Source of the DNA: an uncultured Eubacteriales bacterium
GTDB taxonomy: Bacteria; Bacillota; Clostridia; Oscillospirales; Oscillospiraceae
Direction: 5' to 3'
Assembly (NCBI GenBank): GCA_905201305.1
Contig: CAJKNS010000012.1
Location: 1-18,796 of the forward strand
Length of the DNA stretch: 18,796 nucleotides
Shown: positions 6,726 to 13,696 of the stretch, piece by piece
Layout of the letters: every line of letters starts with the position of its first letter
How positions within the stretch are numbered: position 1 is the first letter of the stretch
Program-made: the position numbers and the translations under genes
Notes under the pieces: model-generated
Database searches by the model: none
Told to the model about the DNA's origin: nothing
The model's input: only the letters and a program-made list of their open reading frames with translations

Positions 6726-6817
6726 AGGCAGGAAGCAAGCAGGGGAATGATTCGCCGCTGCCTGCAACACCAGGCTCAGTATACCACAAAAATAACAATA
6801 TGCAAAGGTGATTTACC

Positions 6818-8122
6818 GTGAAGTTTGCCATCTACACCTTGGGCTGCAAGGTAAACCAATATGAATCTCAGGCGCTGGAGAAGGACTTTATCGCCCGGGG
6901 CTATGAGCCGGGACGGTTTGACGAGCCCTGTGATTTTTACGTTGTCAACACCTGTACGGTGACGGCAGTCAGCGATAAAAAGTCCCGAAATGCCCTGCGT
7001 CGGGCGAGAAAACTGAATCCCCAGGCGGTAATCGGCGTATGCGGTTGCTATGCCCAGGTCCATCCGGAGGACATGGAAAAGCTGGAGGTGGACGTGGTGG
7101 GCGGCACCGGGGACCGGAATGCGTTTATTGACCGGCTGGAGCAGTTCCGGCAGGATCACCGGCATTCGGTGCAGGTGGACAATGCCTTCCGACGCAAGGG
7201 CTTTGAGGTGCTGGAACCCGGCGGTCTGGGCGAACGGACCCGCGCTATGCTTAAAGTCGAGGACGGCTGTGTCAACTTCTGCACCTACTGTATCATTCCC
7301 TATGCCCGGGGTGCCATTCGTTCCCTGCCTATGGATATCGCGGTGCAGCAGGTAAAAGAGCTGTGCCAGCAGGGCTATCGGGAGGTTGTGGTTACCGGCA
7401 TCGAAATCTCCTCCTGGGGGGCAGACCTTAAAAATGGACAGAAGCCTCAGGATTTGATTTTTGCCATCTGTCAGGCGGTGCCCGAGATGCGGGTGCGGCT
7501 GGGATCGTTGGAGCCGAGAACCATTGATGCGGACTTCTGCGGAAAATTGAAGGACTGCAAAAATCTCTGCCCCCAGTTTCATCTGTCCCTGCAAAGCGGC
7601 TGCGATGCCACGCTTAAAAGGATGCATCGGAAATATTCCACAGAGCGGTATCTGGAAAGCTGCCGGCTGCTGCGGGAGAGCTTCCCGAACTGTGCCATTA
7701 CCACCGATCTTATTGTGGGCTTCCCCCAGGAGACGGAGGAGGAGTTTGCCGAGACTCTGGAATTCCTGAAAAAAGCACAGTTTGCAGCCATGCATATTTT
7801 CCCCTACTCCAGACGCACGGGAACTCCTGCGGCAGAAATGCCCGGACAGATTCCCCAGGCAGAGAAGGAGCATCGTGCAGCCCGGGCAGCAGAGGTAGAA
7901 GCGGAACTTCGGGAAACCTATCAGAAAAGCTTCATCGGTGCAGCGATGCCAGTGCTGTTTGAGCAGAAGGATGCCCAGGGACGCTGGACCGGACACACCA
8001 CCAATTATATTCTTGTGGCGGTGGAATCGGAACAGGATCTCCACAATCAGATTTTGGACGTTGCCGTCACCGGCTGGGAAGCTCATGGGCTTTGCGGCAC
8101 CCTCAAAAACAATAAAGCATAA
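6818..8122 (+). CDS. mtaB: tRNA (N6-L-threonylcarbamoyladenosine(37)-C2)-methylthiotransferase MtaB
   Basis: MtaB is a radical-SAM methylthiotransferase that converts t6A37 to ms2t6A in ANN-decoding tRNAs. The 434-residue protein starts with the subfamily signature TLGCKVNQYES (7-17). The N-terminal UPF0004 domain supplies the auxiliary-cluster cysteines C10, C46 and C77 (GCYAQ). The radical-SAM motif is C151-x3-C155-x2-C158 within VEDGCVNFCTYCIIPYARG. Further family segments are SLQSGCDATLKRMHRKY and TTDLIVGFPQETEEEF. A TRAM-like domain occupies roughly the last 70 residues. It begins at GTG 6818, supported by AAAGGTG 7 nt upstream; no in-frame ATG fits as well. MiaB and RimO are excluded by the N-terminal signature. 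It is a single-gene unit between its own promoter and the 8128-8160 terminator. Confidence 0.95.
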   Translation: MKFAIYTLGCKVNQYESQALEKDFIARGYEPGRFDEPCDFYVVNTCTVTAVSDKKSRNALRRARKLNPQAVIGVCGCYAQVHPEDMEKLEVDVVGGTGDRNAFIDRLEQFRQDHRHSVQVDNAFRRKGFEVLEPGGLGERTRAMLKVEDGCVNFCTYCIIPYARGAIRSLPMDIAVQQVKELCQQGYREVVVTGIEISSWGADLKNGQKPQDLIFAICQAVPEMRVRLGSLEPRTIDADFCGKLKDCKNLCPQFHLSLQSGCDATLKRMHRKYSTERYLESCRLLRESFPNCAITTDLIVGFPQETEEEFAETLEFLKKAQFAAMHIFPYSRRTGTPAAEMPGQIPQAEKEHRAARAAEVEAELRETYQKSFIGAAMPVLFEQKDAQGRWTGHTTNYILVAVESEQDLHNQILDVAVTGWEAHGLCGTLKNNKA

Positions 8123-8127
8123 CAATA

Positions 8128-8160
8128 CCGGCAGCGGGACAACATCGGTCCTGCTGCCGG
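8128..8160. terminator. Bidirectional terminator between mtaB and the methyltransferase operon
   Basis: Arms 8128-8140 (CCGGCAGCGGGAC) and 8148-8160 pair over 13 positions with one G-U wobble around a 7-nt loop. ATTTTCGTTT follows on the plus strand; on the minus strand the tail is TATTGTTATG. It separates convergent units, and termination is likely better for mtaB. Confidence 0.85.
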
Positions 8161-8182
8161 ATTTTCGTTTAGCTCAGTGAAA

Positions 8183-9016
8183 TCAGTGGTTCCCTGCCCG
8201 CAGCTCCCAGAACGCAACGGCACTGGCGGCGGCAACATTCAGGGAATCTACCCCATGCTCCATGGGAATCATGACGGTATAGTCGCAGCTATTGATGGTT
8301 TCCGGGCACAGACCGTCTCCCTCCGTGCCAAGAAAGATAGCCAGCTGGGGCTCAGTTTTCAGGGCAGGATCGGTAATGGGCACGGCACGATCATCCAGCG
8401 CCATGGCAGCGGTGGAAAAGCCCAAATCGTGGAGGGTATGGATGGAAGCCTGACTCCAGCTGTGAATATCGCTGCCAAGGTATGCCCAGGGCACCTGAAA
8501 AACCGTGCCCATACTCACCCGTACGGCGCGGCGGTGCAGCGGATCGCAGCAGTTGGGACTCAGCAGCACCGCATCCATCCCCAGTGCCGCAGCGGAACGA
8601 AAAATGGCGCCCACATTGGTGGGGTCCACGATGCCCTCCAACACGGCGATTCGGCGGGCATTATGGCAGATTGCATTGGCGTCCATGGGTGCAGGACGGC
8701 GCATGGCACAGAGAATGCCACGGGTCAGCGCAAAACCGGTCAGCTCTGCCAGCAGCTCCCGATCTCCGGTGAATACGGGAATTTCTCCGCAGCGAGGCAG
8801 CAATGTGTCCGCAATACTCGGGAGCTTTGTGCGCTCTAATAGCATGGAAACGGGGGTATATCCGGCATCCAGCGCGTGGGATATGACCTTTGCGCTTTCG
8901 GCAATGAACAGCGCCTGCTGGGGATTGCGCTTGGAGCGAAGCTGTGCCTCGGTCAGGCGGACATAGGGGGAAAGCTCCTCCCGGGACAAATCAGTGATTT
9001 CAATGAGCTGTGCCAT
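8183..9016 (-). CDS. TrmH/SpoU-family RNA 2'-O-methyltransferase
   Basis: A 277-residue SPOUT enzyme using S-adenosylmethionine to methylate ribose 2'-OH in rRNA or tRNA. An N-terminal substrate-binding domain (about 1-100, with RSKRNPQQALFIAESAKVI) precedes the SpoU catalytic domain with its three motifs: DPTNVGAIFRSAAALGMDAV (motif 1, Asn/Arg), AIFLGTEGDGL (motif 2, Glu) and IPMEHGVDSLNVAAASAV (motif 3). The target cannot be assigned; 23S rRNA is common for this branch. The reading frame stays open further upstream, but the true start is ATG 9014-9016, preceded by AAAGGAG and beginning MAQLIEITDLSREEL. Its first 17 nt overlap the end of the HAD gene, so it is the last gene of a three-gene operon. 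Confidence 0.9.
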   Translation of the reverse strand: MAQLIEITDLSREELSPYVRLTEAQLRSKRNPQQALFIAESAKVISHALDAGYTPVSMLLERTKLPSIADTLLPRCGEIPVFTGDRELLAELTGFALTRGILCAMRRPAPMDANAICHNARRIAVLEGIVDPTNVGAIFRSAAALGMDAVLLSPNCCDPLHRRAVRVSMGTVFQVPWAYLGSDIHSWSQASIHTLHDLGFSTAAMALDDRAVPITDPALKTEPQLAIFLGTEGDGLCPETINSCDYTVMIPMEHGVDSLNVAAASAVAFWELRAGNH

Positions 9017-9875
9017 GGGGTTCTCCTTTGGATATGGGATGAATTTGCAGGAAAGATTCAAACGCCTGGGCGACGCCGTCCTCCAAATAGTCGGCGGTGA
9101 TGATATCGGCAGCGGCACGGCAGGCAGGGCTTCCGTTTGCCACTGCAATGCCAAGCCCCGCCCAGGTGAGCATATCCGCGTCGTTGTCGGCGTTTCCGAA
9201 GGCGCAGACGGCGTTTTGCGAAATTCCCAAATGCTCCGCCAAAAAGGCAAGCCCCCGATGCTTTCCGCAGGCTTCGTTGGAGATTTCAATGAGATGGGGC
9301 ACGGAGCTGGTGATGTAAATGCCGGAAAGGGCACGGAGCCGCTGCATCATTTCTGCCTTGACCTCCAGTGTACCCACAATCAGGTCCATGCTGTCCAGCC
9401 GGTCCTGATGGGCGCGCAGAAAGTCCTGAATATCGGGGACCGGGCGGCGGGTGGCTTTGACGTAATCGACCGTGGTTTTGCCGTGGAGATAGACATCTGG
9501 ACGGTTGACATAATCTTCTTGTGCATAGGCGCAGCCGTCTACAAATGCCTCATAGGTCAGGAATGCGCCCTGGGTAAGGCTGAGCACCTGACCTGCGGTT
9601 TCGGACGGTAGGAAGTGCTGCGCCAAAACGGTATGTTCGGCAAGGTCATAGACCATGGCGCCGTTGCCGCAGATGGCATAGCGAATGCCTGGAAAATGGG
9701 TCATCTCCTCCGGAAGGGTGTCCAGAGAGCGCCCGGAGGCAATCACAATCTCGATCCCGGCGGCAATGGCTGCTTCCAGTGCCGCTCGATTGCCGGGGGA
9801 CAGTCGGGATTGCTGATTCAGCGTGGTTTCGTCCAGATCCAGGGCAATGAGCTTTGGGGTCATCAGCGTCACCAT
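9000..9875 (-). CDS. Cof-type HAD-superfamily phosphatase
   Basis: A 291-residue haloacid dehalogenase-superfamily hydrolase of the Cof (IIB cap) type, likely a cytoplasmic sugar-phosphate or nucleotide phosphatase; substrate unknown. Motif I is DLDETTL, with the nucleophile D13 and the acid D15 in ALDLDETTL. Motif II is the Ser/Thr in VIASGRS (about S47). A Lys falls in the cap/core junction (CGKHRGLAFLAEHLGI). Motif IV reads GNADNDADML (227-236): the first Asp of the usual GDxxND is Asn228 and D232 is kept, which could alter magnesium binding or reflect a tolerated variant. It starts at ATG 9873-9875 overlapping the CoA-transferase stop by 7 nt, with no strong Shine-Dalgarno, suggesting translational coupling. 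ATG 9861-9863 is an alternative start (four residues shorter). Confidence 0.9.
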   Translation of the reverse strand: MVTLMTPKLIALDLDETTLNQQSRLSPGNRAALEAAIAAGIEIVIASGRSLDTLPEEMTHFPGIRYAICGNGAMVYDLAEHTVLAQHFLPSETAGQVLSLTQGAFLTYEAFVDGCAYAQEDYVNRPDVYLHGKTTVDYVKATRRPVPDIQDFLRAHQDRLDSMDLIVGTLEVKAEMMQRLRALSGIYITSSVPHLIEISNEACGKHRGLAFLAEHLGISQNAVCAFGNADNDADMLTWAGLGIAVANGSPACRAAADIITADYLEDGVAQAFESFLQIHPISKGEPHGTAH

Positions 9876-11167
9876 AGCATCAGCTTTTCTGCCTGCGCCT
9901 GAAGCTCTGGGCGGAAATCGGGGTGGGCTACGGCGATGAGATTGCGCACCTTCTGCCGGACGCTTCTGCCCCGCAGAGGAGCAATGCCATATTCCGTGAC
10001 CACATAATCCAGCTCATTCCGGCTGAGGGTGACGATGCTGCCGGGTTCCAGCTGGGGTGTGATGGTGGAGACAGTGCCGCCGTGCTTGGTGGAGGCGGTG
10101 GCAATGATATTTCGCCCGCCCTTGGAATGCGCGGCGCCCACTGCCATATCTGCCTGACCGCCGGAACCGGAATATTGCCGGGAGCCGATGGATTCCGAGC
10201 ACACCTGACCGGTGAGATCCACCGACAGGCAGGCGTTGATGGACACAAAATTGTCGTTCTGCGCTACAATCTGCGGATTGTTGACGGTTTCGCCGCGCAG
10301 CATGCGAACGCTGGGGTTTTCCTCCAGCATGTCATAGAGTTCCTGAGTGCCGTAAGCAAAGGTACCAACGATTTTTCCGGGCATGAAATTCTTCTTCCTG
10401 CCGGTGATTACGCCCTGCTTCACCAGCTCCACCATGGAATTGGTAATCATCTCAGAGTGGACGCCAAGATCGTGCTTGTCCTTCAGCGCCAGCGCTGCTG
10501 CATCGGGAATCCCGCCAATGCCCAGCTGGATGCAGTCACCGTCGTGCACCAGAGAAGCAACGTAATTGCCGATGGTCAGCTCCAGTTCATTTGGCGTGCT
10601 TTCCGGAAGATAGGGCAGCGGCGTTTCGGCTTCCACAATCATGTCCACATCCCGAATATGTACCTCGGTATCGCCATAAATCCGGGGCAGCTTGGGATTC
10701 ACCTGGAGAATCACCCGGTCCGCCGCCTCTAAAAATGTCTTTTCGTGAATCAGGCACAGGGGAATCATGAAATAACCGTGACGGTCCATGGGGGTGGCGG
10801 CGGCAATGAAGACATTGCAGCCGTTGACCTCAATCCAGCGGCTGGCGCCGTTATGCAGGTCGCCAGGATAATAGCTCAGCAGACCCTGCTCCCTGCCCTT
10901 TCGGGTTGCACCCATAAGAAAGGTGATGTCCATGTCAAAGGTGTCCTGATAAATGGGATCGGACAGAAACCGGTGGGCAGAAAAGCACATGGGCGCGAAC
11001 ATCCGGAAGTGCTTTCCGCTGCCGCGAAGATGGTCGATGGCATCGAAAAATGCGGTGGGCTCGTTGGCACACTGAGAGGTGCCGATGATGTCTCCGTCCC
11101 TTAGGGAATCCAGCGCCTCCTCTATGGTAACTTTTTTGGACTGATATTCTGCTTCGTAGAGATTCAT
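9869..11167 (-). CDS. Acetyl-CoA hydrolase/transferase family acyl-CoA:acetate CoA-transferase
   Basis: A 432-residue class I CoA-transferase of the group holding 4-hydroxybutyrate and butyryl-CoA:acetate CoA-transferases. These move CoA through a glutamyl-CoA thioester. The catalytic Glu is E239 in LGVHSEMI. Other family elements are QLGIGGIPDAAA (214-225) and the CoA-site segment GSRQYSGSGGQADMAVGAAHSKGG. The usual SDG/TDG after the active Glu reads TNS, and the YSGSGGQ form differs slightly from the butyrate-type enzyme, so the acyl substrate is uncertain. The start is ATG 11165-11167 (MNLYEAEY), 10 nt after GGAGG; an ATG 9 nt upstream lies too close to that site. First gene of an operon with the HAD phosphatase and the RNA methyltransferase, driven by the promoter at 11216-11244. 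Confidence 0.9.
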   Translation of the reverse strand: MNLYEAEYQSKKVTIEEALDSLRDGDIIGTSQCANEPTAFFDAIDHLRGSGKHFRMFAPMCFSAHRFLSDPIYQDTFDMDITFLMGATRKGREQGLLSYYPGDLHNGASRWIEVNGCNVFIAAATPMDRHGYFMIPLCLIHEKTFLEAADRVILQVNPKLPRIYGDTEVHIRDVDMIVEAETPLPYLPESTPNELELTIGNYVASLVHDGDCIQLGIGGIPDAAALALKDKHDLGVHSEMITNSMVELVKQGVITGRKKNFMPGKIVGTFAYGTQELYDMLEENPSVRMLRGETVNNPQIVAQNDNFVSINACLSVDLTGQVCSESIGSRQYSGSGGQADMAVGAAHSKGGRNIIATASTKHGGTVSTITPQLEPGSIVTLSRNELDYVVTEYGIAPLRGRSVRQKVRNLIAVAHPDFRPELQAQAEKLMLW

Positions 11168-11215
11168 GGGATTCATGCCTCCGTTTTGCATATGTTTCAG
11201 ATTTGTAACAGCATT

Positions 11216-11244
11216 ATTATAAAGAGTACCACGGGAAAAAGCAA
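11216..11244 (-). promoter_or_regulatory. Predicted promoter of the CoA-transferase operon
   Basis: On the minus strand TTGCTT (11239-11244), a 17-nt spacer and a perfect TATAAT (11216-11221). The start codon is about 49 nt beyond the -10 box. It diverges from the MarR promoter at 11291-11319; the two are about 47 nt apart. Confidence 0.7.
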
Positions 11245-11290
11245 TGTTTTTGCGAAGAAGCAAATGGCACATGATTTTCTGAGAAATGTG

Positions 11291-11319
11291 TTGACAAAGC
11301 GATCTGGATGGTGTATTGT
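11291..11319 (+). promoter_or_regulatory. Predicted promoter of the MarR-ABC-SDR operon
   Basis: A perfect TTGACA (11291-11296), a 17-nt spacer and TATTGT (11314-11319, 4/6). It drives marR and very probably the downstream genes, which are joined without gaps or terminators up to 16592. Its -10 box abuts the palindromic operator described next. Confidence 0.8.
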
Positions 11320-11337
11320 TAGTTCACTAATTGTTAG
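11319..11337. promoter_or_regulatory. Predicted MarR operator (overlapping palindromes)
   Basis: TTAGT-TC-ACTAA (11319-11330) is a 5+2+5 inverted repeat beginning at the last base of the -10 box. CTAA-TTG-TTAG (11327-11337) is a second inverted repeat sharing half a site with it. AT-rich TTAGT/ACTAA half-sites at the start of transcription are typical of MarR-family autorepression. Binding is inferred from position and symmetry, not shown. Confidence 0.65.
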
Positions 11338-11399
11338 CTAGAATACTGTCAGCAATAAAACAATTTGCGGCAGTGTGGATGGAAAGGAGAATTGCATAC

Positions 11400-11960
11400 A
11401 TGAAATCAAGGGATGAGGAATGGGGACCAGGACCGGATTTTGGACCGCCGCCGCACCCTGGAGAGAAAATGACCATTGAGGAGCAAGCGCCGCCGGAGGA
11501 CGAACCCATGAGCTTTCGGCTGCTGCGCCGGATTGAATACACCGGACGGATTCACCACATGGCATTTCGCTCCATATTACAGGAGGACGGTCTGCCTCCG
11601 GCGCAGGCAAGCGCCCTGCGGTTTATTATCCGCTTCCCGGGCATGAGCCAGCGGGAGCTGGCAGACCGGCTGCACATTCAGCGGGCGACGGTAACGGTGA
11701 TGCTGCAAAAAATGGAGCGTGCCGGTTATGTTGACCGCCGTCCCGATCCCATGGACCAGCGGATTTCCCGGATTTATCCCACGGAAATGGCGGTGCAGCA
11801 GGATGAGGATGGAAAACGCTCCATCGACGGATATTTTGCCGACGTATTCCGGGGCTTTTCGCCGGAGGAGCAGCAGCAAATGGACGACATGCTGTCCCGG
11901 CTGGGGGTCAACATTCGGGGCATTCTGGAGGCTACCCCCGATAGCCAAAGCAAGGAGTGA
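11400..11960 (+). CDS. MarR-family transcriptional regulator
   Basis: A 186-residue winged helix-turn-helix regulator of the MarR type, usually a dimer that releases DNA on binding a small, often toxic, ligand. The DNA-binding core is visible as QASALRFIIRFPGMSQRELADRLHIQRATVTVMLQKMERAGYVDRRPDPMDQRISRIYPT (about 66-125): helix-turn-helix then wing with the D-x-R-x-R pattern. The first 35 or so residues are unusual, Pro/Gly-rich (GPGPDFGPPPHPGEK, 9-23) and acidic, longer than in most MarR proteins. The start is ATG 11400, 10 nt after AAGGAG, not the in-frame TTG at 11331, which lies in the operator. As first gene of an operon with a heterodimeric ABC exporter it most likely controls that exporter. 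Its stop lies 5 nt before the TTG start of the first ABC gene. Confidence 0.92.
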   Translation: MKSRDEEWGPGPDFGPPPHPGEKMTIEEQAPPEDEPMSFRLLRRIEYTGRIHHMAFRSILQEDGLPPAQASALRFIIRFPGMSQRELADRLHIQRATVTVMLQKMERAGYVDRRPDPMDQRISRIYPTEMAVQQDEDGKRSIDGYFADVFRGFSPEEQQQMDDMLSRLGVNIRGILEATPDSQSKE

Positions 11961-11965
11961 GCGCA

Positions 11966-13696
11966 TTGAAGACATTTTTACAGTATATCAAGCCCTATTG
12001 GAAATGGGTGCTGCTGACAATTGTGTTTATTGCATTGCAGTCCCTTTCCGATCTGTATCTCCCGGCGCTGAACGCCAAGATCATTGACGACGGCGTAATC
12101 ACCGGAGATGTGGGCAAAATTCTCACCTATGGCGTGCTGATGCTGATTGTGGCAATTGTGGTGGGACTGTGCACCCTGGGCACCACCTATTATTCCACCA
12201 AGGCATCCCTTGCCTATGGCAGAGACATGCGGCTGGGGCTGTTTACCAAGGTGCAGTCCTTTTCCCAGTCGGATTTGGACCAGTTTGGCACCCCCTCACT
12301 GATTACCAGAACTACCAACGACGTCAACCAGATTCAGCAGATGATGCAGATGCTGCTGCGGACCATGATCACAACCCCCATTTTGCTGGTGGGCGGCATT
12401 ATCATGTGTCTCCAGCAGGATGTAAAGCTGTCGGCAATTCTGCTGTTTGTGGTGCCGGTGATTGCGGTGATGATCGTTGTGACCACAAAGAAGTCACATC
12501 CCTGGTTCAAAAAGCAGCAGACCCAGGTGGATGTGCTCAACCAGGTGCTCCGGGAAAAGCTCTCGGGTATTCGTGTCATTCGGGCGTTTGTACGCACGGA
12601 TTATGAGGAAAAGCGCTATGACACCGAGAACGGGAAAATGCTCAAAATTTCGGTGCATGCCCATAAGCTTATGACGGCAATGATGCCCATGGTAACGCTG
12701 GTGATGAACATTGCAACCTTGGCAGCCTATTATCTGGGCGCCATTCGGATCGATAACGGCGGCATGCAGATCGGTGCGCTGACTGCCTTCGTCACCTATC
12801 TCACCCAGATTCTCATGAGCGTGATGATGTCCTCCATGATGATGAACATGATCCCCCGTGCCATGACCTCCATCGGCAGAATCAACGAGGTGCTGGAATA
12901 TGAGCCCACGATCAAGGATCTGGATACCGCGGAAGAAAAGAAGCTGGGTCGGTTCCAGGGGCTGGAGTTCCGTGATGTATCCTTCTGCTATCCCGGTGCT
13001 GACCGTCCGGTGCTGGAGCATGTGAGCTTTATCACTCGTCCAGGTGAAACAACGGCGATCATCGGCTCCACCGGCTCCGGTAAATCCACACTCATTAACC
13101 TGCTGCCCCGTATTTATGACGTAACGGACGGTCAGGTGCTGGTGAACGGCATAGACGTCCGGGAGCTGAGCCAGGAGGAGCTGCGGAGTCATCTGGGCGT
13201 GGTACCCCAGAAGGCGCTGCTGTTTGACGGCACCATAGAATCCAATCTCCGCTATGGCAAGGCAGACGCCACGGAAGAGGAAATGTGGCATGCCCTGGAG
13301 GTCGCTCAGGGAAAGGACTTTGTATCCGCTATGCCCAGAGGGCTGGAGTCCTCCATTTCTCAGGGCGGTACCAACGTGTCCGGCGGTCAGCGGCAGCGGC
13401 TTGCCATTGCCCGGGCAATTATTCGCAAGCCCGATGTGTATATCTTTGACGACAGCTTCTCGGCGCTGGACTTTAAAACCGATGCAAAGCTGCGTCAGGC
13501 ATTGAGCAAGGAGACGAAGGAGGCGGCAGTGCTGATTGTTGCCCAGCGCGTGACAACGGTACTGGGCGCAGACCGGATCATTGTTCTGGATGAAGGCAAG
13601 GTGGCAGGCATCGGCACCCATAAGGAGCTCATGGAGTCCTGCCAGGTTTACAGAGAAATCGTACTCAGCCAGCTGAGCGCAGAGGAGGTGGCGTAA
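11966..13696 (+). CDS. Heterodimeric ABC exporter, subunit 1 (degenerate-site half-transporter)
   Basis: A 576-residue half-transporter: a six-helix type IV exporter membrane domain (about 10-310), then an ATPase domain. Walker A is GSTGSGKST (367-375), the signature VSGGQ is intact (471-475), and Walker B is VYIFDD (491-496), with Asp496 replacing the catalytic Glu. The H-loop reads VAQRVTT, with Gln527 in place of His. These changes mark the subunit that supplies the Walker motifs of the non-hydrolysing site in heterodimers such as TM287/288, so it should pair with the next gene. Substrate unknown; MarR control suggests a drug or toxic metabolite. The start is taken as TTG 11966, 8 nt after AAGGAG; a GTG at 11957 overlaps that ribosome site. 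Confidence 0.92.
   Translation: MKTFLQYIKPYWKWVLLTIVFIALQSLSDLYLPALNAKIIDDGVITGDVGKILTYGVLMLIVAIVVGLCTLGTTYYSTKASLAYGRDMRLGLFTKVQSFSQSDLDQFGTPSLITRTTNDVNQIQQMMQMLLRTMITTPILLVGGIIMCLQQDVKLSAILLFVVPVIAVMIVVTTKKSHPWFKKQQTQVDVLNQVLREKLSGIRVIRAFVRTDYEEKRYDTENGKMLKISVHAHKLMTAMMPMVTLVMNIATLAAYYLGAIRIDNGGMQIGALTAFVTYLTQILMSVMMSSMMMNMIPRAMTSIGRINEVLEYEPTIKDLDTAEEKKLGRFQGLEFRDVSFCYPGADRPVLEHVSFITRPGETTAIIGSTGSGKSTLINLLPRIYDVTDGQVLVNGIDVRELSQEELRSHLGVVPQKALLFDGTIESNLRYGKADATEEEMWHALEVAQGKDFVSAMPRGLESSISQGGTNVSGGQRQRLAIARAIIRKPDVYIFDDSFSALDFKTDAKLRQALSKETKEAAVLIVAQRVTTVLGADRIIVLDEGKVAGIGTHKELMESCQVYREIVLSQLSAEEVA

Noticed and set aside
6531..6821. 96-codon frame across the mtaB upstream region
   Set aside because: It runs through the 163-bp palindrome, the promoter and the leader, has no ribosome site, and its product looks random.
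6776..8125. Long antisense frame over mtaB, and similar ones over the AI-2E gene (1059-2354, +), galE (4658-5737, +) and ABC subunit 1 (12494-13621, -)
   Set aside because: All mirror well-identified genes, have no ribosome sites or family motifs, and result from biased codon use on the sense strand.
9017..9334. N-terminal extension of the TrmH/SpoU methyltransferase to 383 residues
   Set aside because: The extension lies inside the HAD gene in another frame and is Pro/Ser-rich; ATG 9014-9016 with AAAGGAG gives the normal family N-terminus.
11168..11272. Longer start for the CoA-transferase (467 residues)
   Set aside because: It would read through the predicted promoter; the ATG at 11165-11167 has GGAGG at good spacing.
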